Position numbers and translations under genes: made by a program
Origin: Allomeiothermus silvanus DSM 9946
Lineage (GTDB): Bacteria > Deinococcota > Deinococci > Deinococcales > Thermaceae
Length of the DNA: 64,000 nt
Direction: 5' to 3'
Assembly (NCBI RefSeq): GCF_000092125.1
Contig: NC_014212.1
Location: 640,001 to 704,000 of the forward strand
Shown: positions 1 to 9,561 of the stretch, one piece after another
How the letters are laid out: every line of letters begins with the position of its first letter
How positions within the stretch are numbered: the first letter of the stretch is position 1
The notes under the pieces: model-generated
What the model was told of the DNA's origin: nothing
Database searches by the model: none
The model's input: only the letters and a program-made list of their open reading frames with translations

Positions 1-9
1 CGCTTGCGG

Positions 10-15
10 TACAAT
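10..15 (+). promoter_or_regulatory. -10 box of ychF
   Basis: TACAAT ends 11 nt before the ychF ATG, so the transcript should begin only a few bases before the start codon. The -35 element would fall before the window. Confidence 0.5.
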
Positions 16-26
16 AGCCGCTTGGT

Positions 27-1139
27 ATGTTAGGAGTCGGCATCGTCGGTCTTCCCAACGTGGGCAAATCCACGTTATTCAACGCCATCACCAAGGCTGG
101 AGCCTTGGCGGCCAACTACCCCTTCGCCACCATTGACAAAAACGTAGGGGTGGTCTCCCTTCCCGACCCCCGGCTCGAGGCCTTGCAGAAGCTATTCATC
201 AAGGGGGATCGGGTACCCCCCATCGTCCCTACCCACGTCGAATTTGTGGACATTGCGGGGTTGGTCAAGGGGGCGCACAAGGGTGAGGGGCTGGGAAACC
301 AGTTCCTGGCGAATATCCGTGAGGTGGCGGCTATCGCCCACGTGGTGCGCTGCTTCGCCGACCCTAACGTGGTGCACGTAAGTGGCCAGGTGAACCCCTT
401 AGACGACCTCGAGACCATCAACACCGAGCTGGCCTTGGCTGACCTGGCCACGCTGGAGAAGCGCCTGGACAAGCTGCGCAAGACCGCGCGGGTGGACAAG
501 GACGACAAGGCCCTGCTCGAGGTCCTCGAGCCCCTTCTGGTCCACCTCTCTACCGGGAAACCGGCCCGTACCTTCCAGGCCGCTGACCCCGAGCTATTGG
601 AAAAAGCCGCGCGGGAGATGGGCCTGCTCACCTACAAACCGGTGATCTACGTGGCGAACGTGGCCGAAGAAGACCTCCCGGACGGCGCCCGTAACCCCTA
701 CGTGGCCCAGGTCAAGGAGTATGCCGCCCAAGAGAGCGCAGACGTAGTGGTGGTCTCGGCCAAGATCGAAGCCGAATTGGCCGAACTCTCCGAGGAGGAA
801 GCCGCCGAATACCTCAAGACCTTGGGGCTCGAGGAGTCCGGCCTTGACCGTCTGGTGCGGGTGGCTTACCACACCCTGGGGCTCATCACTTTTTTTACCG
901 CGGGAGAAAAGGAAATTCGTGCCTGGACGGTGCGCCGGGGTACCAAAGCGCCCCAGGCAGCAGGGGAGATCCACTCTGACCTCGAGCGCGGTTTTATTCG
1001 CGCCGAGGTTATCGACTGGCATAAGCTGGTCGAGGCCGGGGGCTGGGCCCAGGCCAAGGAGCGGGGCTGGGTGCGCAGCGAGGGCAAAGAGTACGTGGTT
1101 CAAGACGGCGATGTGATGCTGATTTTGTTCAACGTATAA
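27..1139 (+). CDS. ychF: Redox-regulated ATPase YchF (OLA1 family)
   Basis: This is a cytosolic P-loop NTPase of the Obg/YchF group that binds ribosomes and, as known for the family, hydrolyses ATP rather than GTP. The P-loop GLPNVGKST is at residues 8-16. The usual NKxD motif is replaced by an NxxE-type motif (NVAE, about residue 210), the family's mark of relaxed base specificity. The C-terminal 90 residues form the TGS domain, ending in DGDVMLILFNV. At 370 aa it is full length. It starts at an ATG without a Shine-Dalgarno sequence and ends 14 bp from the convergent kelch gene. Confidence 0.96.
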   Translation: MLGVGIVGLPNVGKSTLFNAITKAGALAANYPFATIDKNVGVVSLPDPRLEALQKLFIKGDRVPPIVPTHVEFVDIAGLVKGAHKGEGLGNQFLANIREVAAIAHVVRCFADPNVVHVSGQVNPLDDLETINTELALADLATLEKRLDKLRKTARVDKDDKALLEVLEPLLVHLSTGKPARTFQAADPELLEKAAREMGLLTYKPVIYVANVAEEDLPDGARNPYVAQVKEYAAQESADVVVVSAKIEAELAELSEEEAAEYLKTLGLEESGLDRLVRVAYHTLGLITFFTAGEKEIRAWTVRRGTKAPQAAGEIHSDLERGFIRAEVIDWHKLVEAGGWAQAKERGWVRSEGKEYVVQDGDVMLILFNV

Positions 1140-1153
1140 GCCTGGTAGCCCTG

Positions 1154-2092
1154 TCAGTCACAGCGAGGCGGGGCAAACACCTCCACCAAGTTCACCGCCC
1201 CCAAACCCTGCTGGGTAGCCCCGCCCGCCAGGTAGATCTTCCCACCCAACACCGCCGCGTAGATCCCGTGTTTAGGGATAGGCATGTCCGGCAGGCGTTG
1301 CCAGGCTTGTTGGGCTGGGCGGTAGACCTCAACCTGGGGGAACATCCCCCTGGGGTCAGCCCGGTTCCCCTCGCCACCAAGGATGTAAAGGCAGTTCCCC
1401 ACCGCCGCAGCAGCGTGCCCGGAGCGTCCGGTGGGCATGGGGGTAAGGGTCTCCCACTTGCCGCTGGCCGGGTCGAAGGCCTCGAGCGTACCGAGCGTGA
1501 AGCTGTGCGTGTTGCGCCCGCCTGCTGCGTAAACCTTGCCCTTGAGGGCCGCCACCCCCAGGTGGTTGCGGGGGGTGGGCATGGCCGGGAGTTCCTTCCA
1601 TTGGCCCAAAGCTGGGTCGTAGACGGCGGCATCCCCCAGCGATGACCCCCGCGCCCCGCCGATGGCGTAGATCTTTCCTTCCAGCACAGCTGCTCCCAAG
1701 GCCCCTCGAGCCGTCGGCAGCGGGCTTCCCAGGCTCCACCGGCCGGTCGCCGGATCGAAGATCTGGACCGTCTCGGTAGGCTGGTTTAAGCCTTCCCGGT
1801 AGCCGCCCAAAACCCATAGCTTGCCCTGCAGGCCCACCGCCGCCGGGTGATTGACCGCTACCGGCATCGGGGGGAGATTCTGCCAACGCTCAGTAGCGGG
1901 GTCATAGACCTCGGCACTGCCGAGGGTGGTGCCGTTGGGGGCGAAGCCCCCGACCACGTAGATCTTCCCGCCGACCTCCGCCGCGCCTACTTCCTGTCGC
2001 GGTTGCCCCAGGGGACTGAGCCGAGACCAAGAACCTTCCTGAGCCATAGCCAGCAGGCCCAAGAGCCCAAACCAAACCCAGGCTTTTGCCAT
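1154..2092 (-). CDS. Secreted kelch-repeat beta-propeller protein
   Basis: The 312-aa protein begins with a short signal peptide (MAKAWVWFGLLGLLAMA, cleavage probably after the Ala) and then has six kelch-type repeats. Each shows a GKIYVVGG-like strand followed by a block such as YDPATERWQNLPPMP. A single six-bladed propeller exported across the inner membrane is the simplest reading. Kelch propellers bind ligands or proteins and no catalytic domain is attached, so the function is unknown. It stands alone, convergent with ychF and divergent from the ModE-like gene. Confidence 0.85.
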   Translation of the reverse strand: MAKAWVWFGLLGLLAMAQEGSWSRLSPLGQPRQEVGAAEVGGKIYVVGGFAPNGTTLGSAEVYDPATERWQNLPPMPVAVNHPAAVGLQGKLWVLGGYREGLNQPTETVQIFDPATGRWSLGSPLPTARGALGAAVLEGKIYAIGGARGSSLGDAAVYDPALGQWKELPAMPTPRNHLGVAALKGKVYAAGGRNTHSFTLGTLEAFDPASGKWETLTPMPTGRSGHAAAAVGNCLYILGGEGNRADPRGMFPQVEVYRPAQQAWQRLPDMPIPKHGIYAAVLGGKIYLAGGATQQGLGAVNLVEVFAPPRCD

Positions 2093-2098
2093 GGGCTT

Positions 2099-2104
2099 AT
2101 TGTG
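2099..2104 (-). promoter_or_regulatory. -10 box of the kelch gene (leaderless)
   Basis: On the minus strand CACAAT is followed by six bases and then the ATG, the spacing expected if transcription starts at the start codon. No clear -35 element is seen. Confidence 0.45.
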
Positions 2105-2216
2105 CTCCCTCGAGCGGCCTCCCGCGAATACCCCACACGGCCAACCGGGCTAAAACACCCGCCGGGAGCGACGGATGTTTGTGGGAACCGTGACCGAACT
2201 TGCGCCACGCTGAACG

Positions 2217-2222
2217 TACACT
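2217..2222 (+). promoter_or_regulatory. -10 box of the ModE-like gene (leaderless)
   Basis: TACACT followed by AAGGCC and then the ATG. No Shine-Dalgarno sequence can fit, which supports a leaderless transcript. Confidence 0.5.
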
Positions 2223-2228
2223 AAGGCC

Positions 2229-2576
2229 ATGCGCCCCAAGGCCAAAATCTGGCTCGAGCGCGAGGACGGCTCTTACTTGATGGGGCCGGGGGCCATGCAT
2301 CTGCTGCGGGCAGTGGCTGAAGCGGGGAGTTTAAAAGGTGGCGCCAAACAGGTGGGGATAAGCTACCGCAAGGCCTGGGCCCAGCTTAGAAAAGTCGAGG
2401 CGGCGTTGGGGTTTACTCTTTTGCAGCGGCATTCAGGTGGAGAGGGGGGTGGCGGCAGCACCCTCACCCCAGCGGCGTTGAACTTCCTCGAGCGCTACGA
2501 GCGGTTCTGCCAGGGAGCCCTACACGACCTCGAGGCCCGCTTCCGAGAAGCCTTTGCGCCAGAGGAGCTCAGTTGA
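2229..2576 (+). CDS. ModE-like winged-helix regulator (DNA-binding domain only)
   Basis: The 115-aa protein is a LysR/ModE-type winged helix: GAMHLLRAVAEAGSLKGGAK (turn-helix), then GISYRKAWAQLRKVEAALG as the recognition part, and a wing ending in LTPAALNFLERY. In ModE this domain is followed by molybdate-binding MOP domains, which are missing here, so it matches the stand-alone molybdenum-pterin regulator group. No molybdate transport gene is next to it, so its ligand is unknown. Its 3' end overlaps the convergent TPR gene by 8 bp. Confidence 0.85.
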   Translation: MRPKAKIWLEREDGSYLMGPGAMHLLRAVAEAGSLKGGAKQVGISYRKAWAQLRKVEAALGFTLLQRHSGGEGGGGSTLTPAALNFLERYERFCQGALHDLEARFREAFAPEELS

Positions 2577-3990
2577 GCGTTCGCCCTCCGAGCATAGCCC
2601 GCGCCCGCTCTACATAGCCCTGCAGGGTATCGCGCCATTCGTCTGAATCGGCCAGAAAGGGCATTAAGGCTTCGGCGCGGGCCACGATCTCCTGGGGGCG
2701 TGCGAAGCCCATCTGGGCCAGCACGTCCACTACCATCTCGTTGGCGCTCACCCAGTCGCGGCTGCCTTCCGGGGCTTCTTGAGCGGCAATCTGGTAGTGC
2801 TCGAGGGCTTCTTCCAGATTCAAGAGGTCGTAGGCCAGGTGCCCTAAAATCAGGTGTCCCGCCGACAGCGCCTCGAGCGCAATAGCTTGCTCAGCGGCTT
2901 GGCGCGCCTCGTCGTGGCGACTTTGGCGGTAGAGGGTTTCGGCTAGGTCACCCCAGGCTTCCCCTAAGTACATGTAATCGGGGTCGCGTACTACCTCGCG
3001 TAGATAGGTTTCGGCTTCAGCGGCGTCACCGCTTTCCAGCAAAGCGACGCCGAGTTCATGCAGCGCATAGGTGCGATCGGTGTCTTCGGCGCGGCTGGCG
3101 GCCTCGCGGAAGGCTTCTATGGCGGCTTGATACTGCCCCAGCTGCATCAGAGCCTGGCCCTGTACCAGCGGAGTGCCGTGGGCGGGCTCGGCACCCTGTT
3201 TTTCCAGCTCGAGGGCCTGGGCGATGGCCTCTAGAGCCCGGTTGGGGTTGCCCAGGAGCAGGTGAGCCCGAGCTTCTAAGTAGGCTTGCGTAGCGGCATC
3301 TTCGGGGTCTTTGATGAGGCTGTCCGGCGGCACCGGAGCACCCAACCCAGGGTCGCTGAGGTTTTCCCTGGCTTCCGCGAGCACCTCGAGCGCCTCTTCT
3401 CCTTCCCCTGCTTCCACAAACATCGCGGCAGCATCGAGGAGGTTCCAGTAGCGCTCGAGGCCCATTGCCCCCTGGGCGGCCTTACGGTAGGCCAACGCGG
3501 CTTCCCTGGGCTGGCCCAGGCGCTCGTAGGCCTTACCCTGCAGGGCGTGGGCCCGCCAGGCCAAGAAGCCGGGCAAGCTCAGCCGGGTAGCTCTTTCGCT
3601 GGAAAGAAGGCGTTCCAGCACCCCTAGGGCTTCTTCCGGCAGACCCAAGTAGAGCAAGGCCTGGGCCTGGTGGTATTGGGCTTGGGGGTCGTCATTTTCG
3701 AGCAGGAGGGATTTGACCTCCCCCTCAGAGGCTCCCTCGAGCGCACGCAACTCCGCCAGAAGGGCCCGGTAGCGGGGGTGAACTTCGAGGTTGGGGTAGG
3801 CCTCGCGGCCTTCCTCCAGGGCGCGGTAAGCCCCCTCGAGCCCGCCCTCGCCGTAAAGGGTATAGGCCTCCGCCAAGAGCAGGGAAGCTTCCTTGGCCGC
3901 CTCGCCTTGAGCAAAGGTCAAGGTGCGCACCAACGTCTCAAATGCGGTGTCGTAATCTCCTTGGTGTAGTGCTTCCAGCACCCGCTGCAT
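2569..3990 (-). CDS. TPR-repeat protein
   Basis: The protein is made almost wholly of helical tetratricopeptide-like pairs (for example ALQGKAYERLGQPREAALAYRK and LHELGVALLESGDAAEAETY). It has no signal peptide or membrane segment, so it should be a cytosolic scaffold. An upstream in-frame ATG at 4041 exists, but an extended -10 (TGGTATTCT) lies between it and the ATG at 3990. I therefore start at 3990 (473 aa, MQRVLEALHQGDYDTAFETL). The partner proteins are unknown. Confidence 0.82.
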   Translation of the reverse strand: MQRVLEALHQGDYDTAFETLVRTLTFAQGEAAKEASLLLAEAYTLYGEGGLEGAYRALEEGREAYPNLEVHPRYRALLAELRALEGASEGEVKSLLLENDDPQAQYHQAQALLYLGLPEEALGVLERLLSSERATRLSLPGFLAWRAHALQGKAYERLGQPREAALAYRKAAQGAMGLERYWNLLDAAAMFVEAGEGEEALEVLAEARENLSDPGLGAPVPPDSLIKDPEDAATQAYLEARAHLLLGNPNRALEAIAQALELEKQGAEPAHGTPLVQGQALMQLGQYQAAIEAFREAASRAEDTDRTYALHELGVALLESGDAAEAETYLREVVRDPDYMYLGEAWGDLAETLYRQSRHDEARQAAEQAIALEALSAGHLILGHLAYDLLNLEEALEHYQIAAQEAPEGSRDWVSANEMVVDVLAQMGFARPQEIVARAEALMPFLADSDEWRDTLQGYVERARAMLGGRTLN

Positions 3991-3997
3991 CCGAGCG

Positions 3998-4003
3998 AGA
4001 ATA
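3998..4003 (-). promoter_or_regulatory. Extended -10 of the TPR gene (leaderless)
   Basis: Minus strand TGGTATTCT with seven bases to the ATG at 3990. It lies inside the longer open frame and so fixes the start codon. Confidence 0.55.
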
Positions 4004-4053
4004 CCACAGGACGCTGCTTTGTACCGTCGCCTAGCGCTCAACGTAAATAGGCT

Positions 4054-4090
4054 AGATGCCGAACGCTAAACGCAAGACGCAGGAGCCTAG
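4054..4090. repeat. Copy of the dispersed 'CCGAACGC-AAACGC' repeat
   Basis: ATGCCGAACGCTAAACGCAA followed by GACGCAGG is a short run of degenerate 7-8-mers. Related runs occur near 20005, 38290, 40725, 45550 and 47085. A shorter piece (AGCGTTTGGCATAG, about 4153-4166) lies nearby in opposite orientation. The 3991-4295 gap otherwise holds only the TPR promoter and the ftsH leader. Confidence 0.6.
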
Positions 4091-4281
4091 AGTCAGGTTG
4101 ACAGGGACAGAACCTCAACCTGTGCCCTTGGGGTCATCCGTTTGCTTTTCAGCGTTTGGCATAGGCCGTTATCCCCCCTGGCACTCAATCCTCATTCGTT
4201 CGTGAGTTACCATACAGGTGTGCGAACGCCCACTTTGGGTCAGCACGGTTTAATTTGGGATAGTTCTGGCCCAGAGGTGTT

Positions 4282-4288
4282 GAGGAGG
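4282..4288 (+). promoter_or_regulatory. Shine-Dalgarno deciding the TTG start of ftsH
   Basis: GAGGAGG sits seven bases before TTG at 4296. No ATG or GTG lies at a better distance, and the peptide from the TTG ([11 protein letters not shown]) leads straight into the first membrane helix. Confidence 0.75.
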
Positions 4289-4295
4289 TATAAGG

Positions 4296-6158
4296 TTGCC
4301 AACGCGCATCAACCCATGGACTTTGGTAATCCTGGTGATCGCCGGATACTGGTTATTTACCCTGTTCTCCGGCGGCAACCAGCCTACCGTCTCGTATAGC
4401 GATTTTAGGCGGTATGTGAGCGAGGGCAAGATCGCTCGGGTAATCCTGGAGGAGAACCGCATCACCGGGGTGTTCAAGGTCCCCGAGCGGATCACCACAG
4501 GCGGAGGCACTTCCACGGTGTCTCGCTTCAGCTTGCCCACCTTGCCCAGCAACGTTCGGGATGACGAGCTTATCCCGCTCTTGCAACAGAACAACGTCGA
4601 GGTAATCACCCGTTCCCCCTCGATTTGGCCCCAGGTGATCGGGATCTTTGCCCCGGTGATCCTGCTGATGGCGTTCTTCTGGTTCTTCTTCATGCGCTCG
4701 CAAGGGGGGGCCGGGCAGGTCATGCAATTTGGGCAGAGCCGGGCCCGGCAGTACGGCAAGGAGCGGCGGGTCTCCACCACCTTCAAGGACGTAGCCGGGC
4801 ACACTGAGGCCAAGCGCGAGCTGATGGAAGTCGTAGACTTCCTCAAGAACCCTCAGAAATACATTGCCATCGGGGCGGAGATCCCCAAGGGGGTGCTCTT
4901 GGTGGGGCCTCCCGGAACCGGGAAGACCCTCCTTTCGCGGGCCATTGCCGGAGAGGCGGGGGTGCCTTTTTTCTCGGTATCGGCTTCGGAGTTCATGGAG
5001 ATGTTCGTGGGGGTAGGGGCTAGCCGGGTGCGCTCGCTCTTCGAGGAGGCCCGCCGCAACGCCCCGGCGATCATCTTCATCGACGAATTGGACTCCATCG
5101 GGCGCAAGCGCGGGGCGGGGATCGGGGGTGGGCACGACGAGCGCGAACAGACCCTTAACCAGATCCTCTCCGAGATGGATGGCTTCGAAAAAGACACCAG
5201 CGTGATCGTGCTGGCCGCGACCAACCGTCCGGACATCCTGGATCCGGCGCTGTTGCGCCCCGGGCGCTTTGACCGTGAGGTAGTGATTGGCCTGCCTACC
5301 ATGGAGGAGCGCAAAGAAATCTTGCTAGTACATATGCGGGGCAAACCCATCGCCTCCGATGTGGAGGTAATGGAGCTGGCCCAGATCACTCCCGGGATGA
5401 GCGGAGCCGATCTCAAAAACCTGGTGAACGAAGCGGCGTTGCAAGCAGCCCGCGAGGGGTACAACCAGATCCACATGAGCCACTTCCGCACTGCTTTGGA
5501 CAAGATCATGCTGGGCCTCGAGCGCGGCACGCTCAAGCTCTCCGAGAGCGAGAAGCGGGCGGTGGCCTACCACGAGGCGGGCCACGCCGTCGCGGGCGAG
5601 GTATTGCCCTATGCCGACAAAACCGAGAAGGTTTCCATCGTGCCGCGCGGGATGTCCTTAGGGGTGCGCTGGAGCAAGCCCGAGGAGCGGGTGCTGATGA
5701 GCAAGGAACACCTCGAGGACACCCTGGCCATGACCCTAGCGGGCCGCGCCGCTGAGGAGATCTTTACCGGCACCATCACCACCGGGGCGGCCAACGACTT
5801 CAAGCAAGCTACCCAGATGGCCAAGCAGATGGTGCTGGACTGGGGCATGGGCGAGCACTTCAAGAACGTGGCCTGGGGTTCTAACAGCGGCCCTATCTTT
5901 TTGGGAGAGGAAATCGCCAAGAAGCAGGACCACTCCGAGGAGACGGCCCGCCTCATTGACGAGGACATCCGCAAGATTCTCGACGATGCCTACGCCAAGG
6001 CCAAAAAGGTGCTCTCCGACCACGCCCCCGCCATGCACAAGATCGCCGAGGAACTCCTCACCCACGAGACCATCCTGGGCAACCGGGTGCGGGAGATCCT
6101 GGCCGAGGCCAAGGCCCCCCAACCCGTAGCCACGCCGACCCAGGCCCCTGAAGCTTAG
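4296..6158 (+). CDS. ftsH: ATP-dependent zinc metalloprotease FtsH
   Basis: This is a membrane-anchored AAA+ protease that degrades unfolded membrane and regulatory proteins as a hexamer. Two membrane segments are visible, residues 7-25 and about 108-130, with an extracytoplasmic domain between them. Walker A GPPGTGKT is at 204-211, Walker B is in [12 protein letters not shown], followed by the SRH arginines. The zinc motif HEAGH is at 426-430 with its third ligand in TGAANDF. The start is TTG with GAGGAGG (4282-4288) seven bases before it. At 620 aa it is full length, and a terminator follows directly. Confidence 0.97.
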   Translation: MPTRINPWTLVILVIAGYWLFTLFSGGNQPTVSYSDFRRYVSEGKIARVILEENRITGVFKVPERITTGGGTSTVSRFSLPTLPSNVRDDELIPLLQQNNVEVITRSPSIWPQVIGIFAPVILLMAFFWFFFMRSQGGAGQVMQFGQSRARQYGKERRVSTTFKDVAGHTEAKRELMEVVDFLKNPQKYIAIGAEIPKGVLLVGPPGTGKTLLSRAIAGEAGVPFFSVSASEFMEMFVGVGASRVRSLFEEARRNAPAIIFIDELDSIGRKRGAGIGGGHDEREQTLNQILSEMDGFEKDTSVIVLAATNRPDILDPALLRPGRFDREVVIGLPTMEERKEILLVHMRGKPIASDVEVMELAQITPGMSGADLKNLVNEAALQAAREGYNQIHMSHFRTALDKIMLGLERGTLKLSESEKRAVAYHEAGHAVAGEVLPYADKTEKVSIVPRGMSLGVRWSKPEERVLMSKEHLEDTLAMTLAGRAAEEIFTGTITTGAANDFKQATQMAKQMVLDWGMGEHFKNVAWGSNSGPIFLGEEIAKKQDHSEETARLIDEDIRKILDDAYAKAKKVLSDHAPAMHKIAEELLTHETILGNRVREILAEAKAPQPVATPTQAPEA

Positions 6159-6179
6159 CGCCTAGAGCGGTTCCCACGA

Positions 6180-6203
6180 GGCCGCCTAAACGGGCGGCCT
6201 TTT
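6180..6203 (+). terminator. Rho-independent terminator after ftsH
   Basis: A 7-bp G+C stem (GGCCGCC / GGCGGCC) with a 6-base loop is followed by TTTT. It lies between convergent ftsH and ddl. Confidence 0.8.
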
Positions 6204-6276
6204 CAGCAAGCGGCTCAGGCCTCGCCTCCCAGCCTGCTCATCGCTCACTGTTCATTACCCTGTTCGGAAGGACTTT

Positions 6277-7314
<1,038 letters not shown>

Positions 7315-7321
7315 CTAAATA

Positions 7322-8173
7322 ATGAATCCTATGGCGAAGTATGTCATCCTCAACGGCGAACTGGTCCCCGAGCCAGATGCAAAAATCCATGTCAGCGACC
7401 TGGGCCTGCGGCGAGGCTACGCAGTGTTCGAGTTTTTTCGGGTGATGCGGGGTATACCGCTTTTTTTTGAGGACCATCTGGCCCGCTTTCAGCGCTCGGC
7501 CGAGTTGCTTTTCCTCGAGCCCGCATGGACAATGGAGAAAATCCAGCAGTTCGTTTTCCAATTGGTGGAGGCCAACGGCCTGCAGGAGGCGGGGGTGCAG
7601 TTGGTGCTCACCGGGGGGTACTCGCCCGACGCCTTCACGCCCACCACGCCCAACCTGATCATCACCGAGGCCGAGGTCAGGCCCTATCCTGCCGAGCAGT
7701 ACGAGCAAGGGGTGAAGGTCATCACCCACCGCAACCTGCGCGAGCTGCCCGAGGCCAAGACCACCGACTATCTGATGGCCGTGCGGCTGATTCCACGGAT
7801 GCGCTCCCTGGGCGCAGTGGAAGTGCTGTACCACGATGGGCGGCGGATGCTCGAGGGGGCCCGCTCGGGGTTGGGGATCATCACCGCGGAGGGAGTGTTG
7901 GTTACAGCCGGGAGCAGCGTGCTCGAGAGCATCACCCGACGGCGGCTCTTAGGGGTGGCAAGGGAACTTCTCCCCATCGAGGAGCGGGACATCCCGCTGG
8001 AGGAGTTCTTTGCTGCACCGGAGGTGTTCATCCTCAGCTCGACCCGTGGGGTGATGCCGGTGACGCAGGTGGATGACCGAAAGGTAGGCACCGTCGGCCC
8101 CCACACCCGCCGCCTGATGCAGGCCTTCCGACAGCACGTGGAGGAGTACCTCGCAGCTCGGGCTAGCCGTTAG
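7322..8173 (+). CDS. Class IV aminotransferase (BCAT / D-amino-acid / ADCL type)
   Basis: This is a PLP fold-type IV enzyme of 283 aa. The N-terminal motif ILNGELVPEPDAKIHVSDLGLRRGYAVFEFFRV, the PLP lysine in LPEAKTTDYL, and RRMLEGARSGLGIITAEGVL in place of the usual E-x-S/T-x-xN segment are all visible. The last is atypical, so I cannot separate branched-chain, D-amino-acid and 4-amino-4-deoxychorismate lyase activity. A second in-frame ATG at 7331 fits better with the -10-like TAAATA at 7316-7321. It converges on pth with an 11-bp overlap. Confidence 0.85.
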   Translation: MNPMAKYVILNGELVPEPDAKIHVSDLGLRRGYAVFEFFRVMRGIPLFFEDHLARFQRSAELLFLEPAWTMEKIQQFVFQLVEANGLQEAGVQLVLTGGYSPDAFTPTTPNLIITEAEVRPYPAEQYEQGVKVITHRNLRELPEAKTTDYLMAVRLIPRMRSLGAVEVLYHDGRRMLEGARSGLGIITAEGVLVTAGSSVLESITRRRLLGVARELLPIEERDIPLEEFFAAPEVFILSSTRGVMPVTQVDDRKVGTVGPHTRRLMQAFRQHVEEYLAARASR

Positions 8174-8750
8174 GTTCCGGGGGTTGGTACCGGGTGAAGT
8201 CTAGGCCGTTGAACTTCTGCTGCGCGGCTACGAAGCCCTCCACCACCCAGACCTTTACCCCCTCGGCAGCGGCCTCGAGCACCTTTTCCAGCACCGGCAA
8301 CTGATCGGGCCGAAAGCCACTCAAGACCCAGCTCGCTCCCTCCTCCGGGCTTTTGGGTTTGCCGATGCCGATTCTGAGACGATGAAAAGCGGAGGAGCCC
8401 AGGGCTTGGGTGATGGACTCGAGGCCGTAATTCCCTGCGTTTCCCCCACCCTTTTTGAAGCGGAGCTTCCCCAAGGGCAGATCCAGCTCGTCGTGAACTA
8501 CCAGGATGCGTTCTTCCGGGATCTTGTGGAAGCGGGCAAACGGAGCCACGGCCCTACCGGTAGCGTTGTAATAGGTGATGGGCTTCATCACCCAGCCCTT
8601 TTCGTCGCCTAAGCTGAGTTCGGCGATACCGGCATCCCCCCTAATACGGAACTCCAGGCCCAGCTTATCCAGCACCTGCCAGCCCACGTTGTGCTTGCTG
8701 CGCAGGTACTGGGTTCCAGGGTTGCCTTGTCCGACGATCAGGAAGCTCAT
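8163..8750 (-). CDS. pth: Peptidyl-tRNA hydrolase
   Basis: This enzyme releases peptides from dropped-off peptidyl-tRNA in the cytosol. The 195-aa protein starts MSFLIVGQGNPG. Conserved N10, catalytic H20 (KHNVG) and the DELDLPLGKLRFKKGGGNAGNYGLESI block are all present. I start at 8750 because the family begins exactly there; the upstream extension to 8798 lies in a repeat. It follows rplY on the same strand, the usual rplY-pth order, with a 67-bp repeat-bearing gap. Confidence 0.95.
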   Translation of the reverse strand: MSFLIVGQGNPGTQYLRSKHNVGWQVLDKLGLEFRIRGDAGIAELSLGDEKGWVMKPITYYNATGRAVAPFARFHKIPEERILVVHDELDLPLGKLRFKKGGGNAGNYGLESITQALGSSAFHRLRIGIGKPKSPEEGASWVLSGFRPDQLPVLEKVLEAAAEGVKVWVVEGFVAAQQKFNGLDFTRYQPPEPNG

Positions 8751-8769
8751 GGCTTGGCCATAGCAAAAA

Positions 8770-8816
8770 GCTGACAGCCATAACGGGCCATCAGCCATAC
8801 GCCATGCACTATTGGC
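8770..8816. repeat. Dispersed 'AGCCATCAGCC'-type repeat between rplY and pth
   Basis: GCTGACAGCCATAACGGGCC followed by ATCAGCCATACGCCATG is built from degenerate 7-8-mers of the same kind as those near 45425 and 38457. Confidence 0.5.
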
Positions 8817-8817
8817 G

Positions 8818-9435
<618 letters not shown>

Positions 9436-9494
9436 ACACCTTCTCCTTCTTATTTGGGGTGCTGGGCAGGGGTCGCCCAAACACAAGCCTTCCG

Positions 9495-9503
9495 AGTTTA
9501 CCA
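9495..9503 (-). promoter_or_regulatory. Extended -10 of rplY
   Basis: Minus strand TGGTAAACT about 60 bases before the rplY ATG. Unlike many genes here, rplY has a leader and a Shine-Dalgarno sequence. Confidence 0.45.
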
Positions 9504-9561
9504 CACGGCGTGGGAAGAGGGAAGCTGGGTGGGTGGATCCTCAGCTTCGGCGGAAGACGCT

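Noticed and set aside
4142-4399. Short open frame overlapping the ftsH start
   Set aside because: It overlaps the ftsH start region in another frame, lacks family likeness and has no ribosome-binding site.
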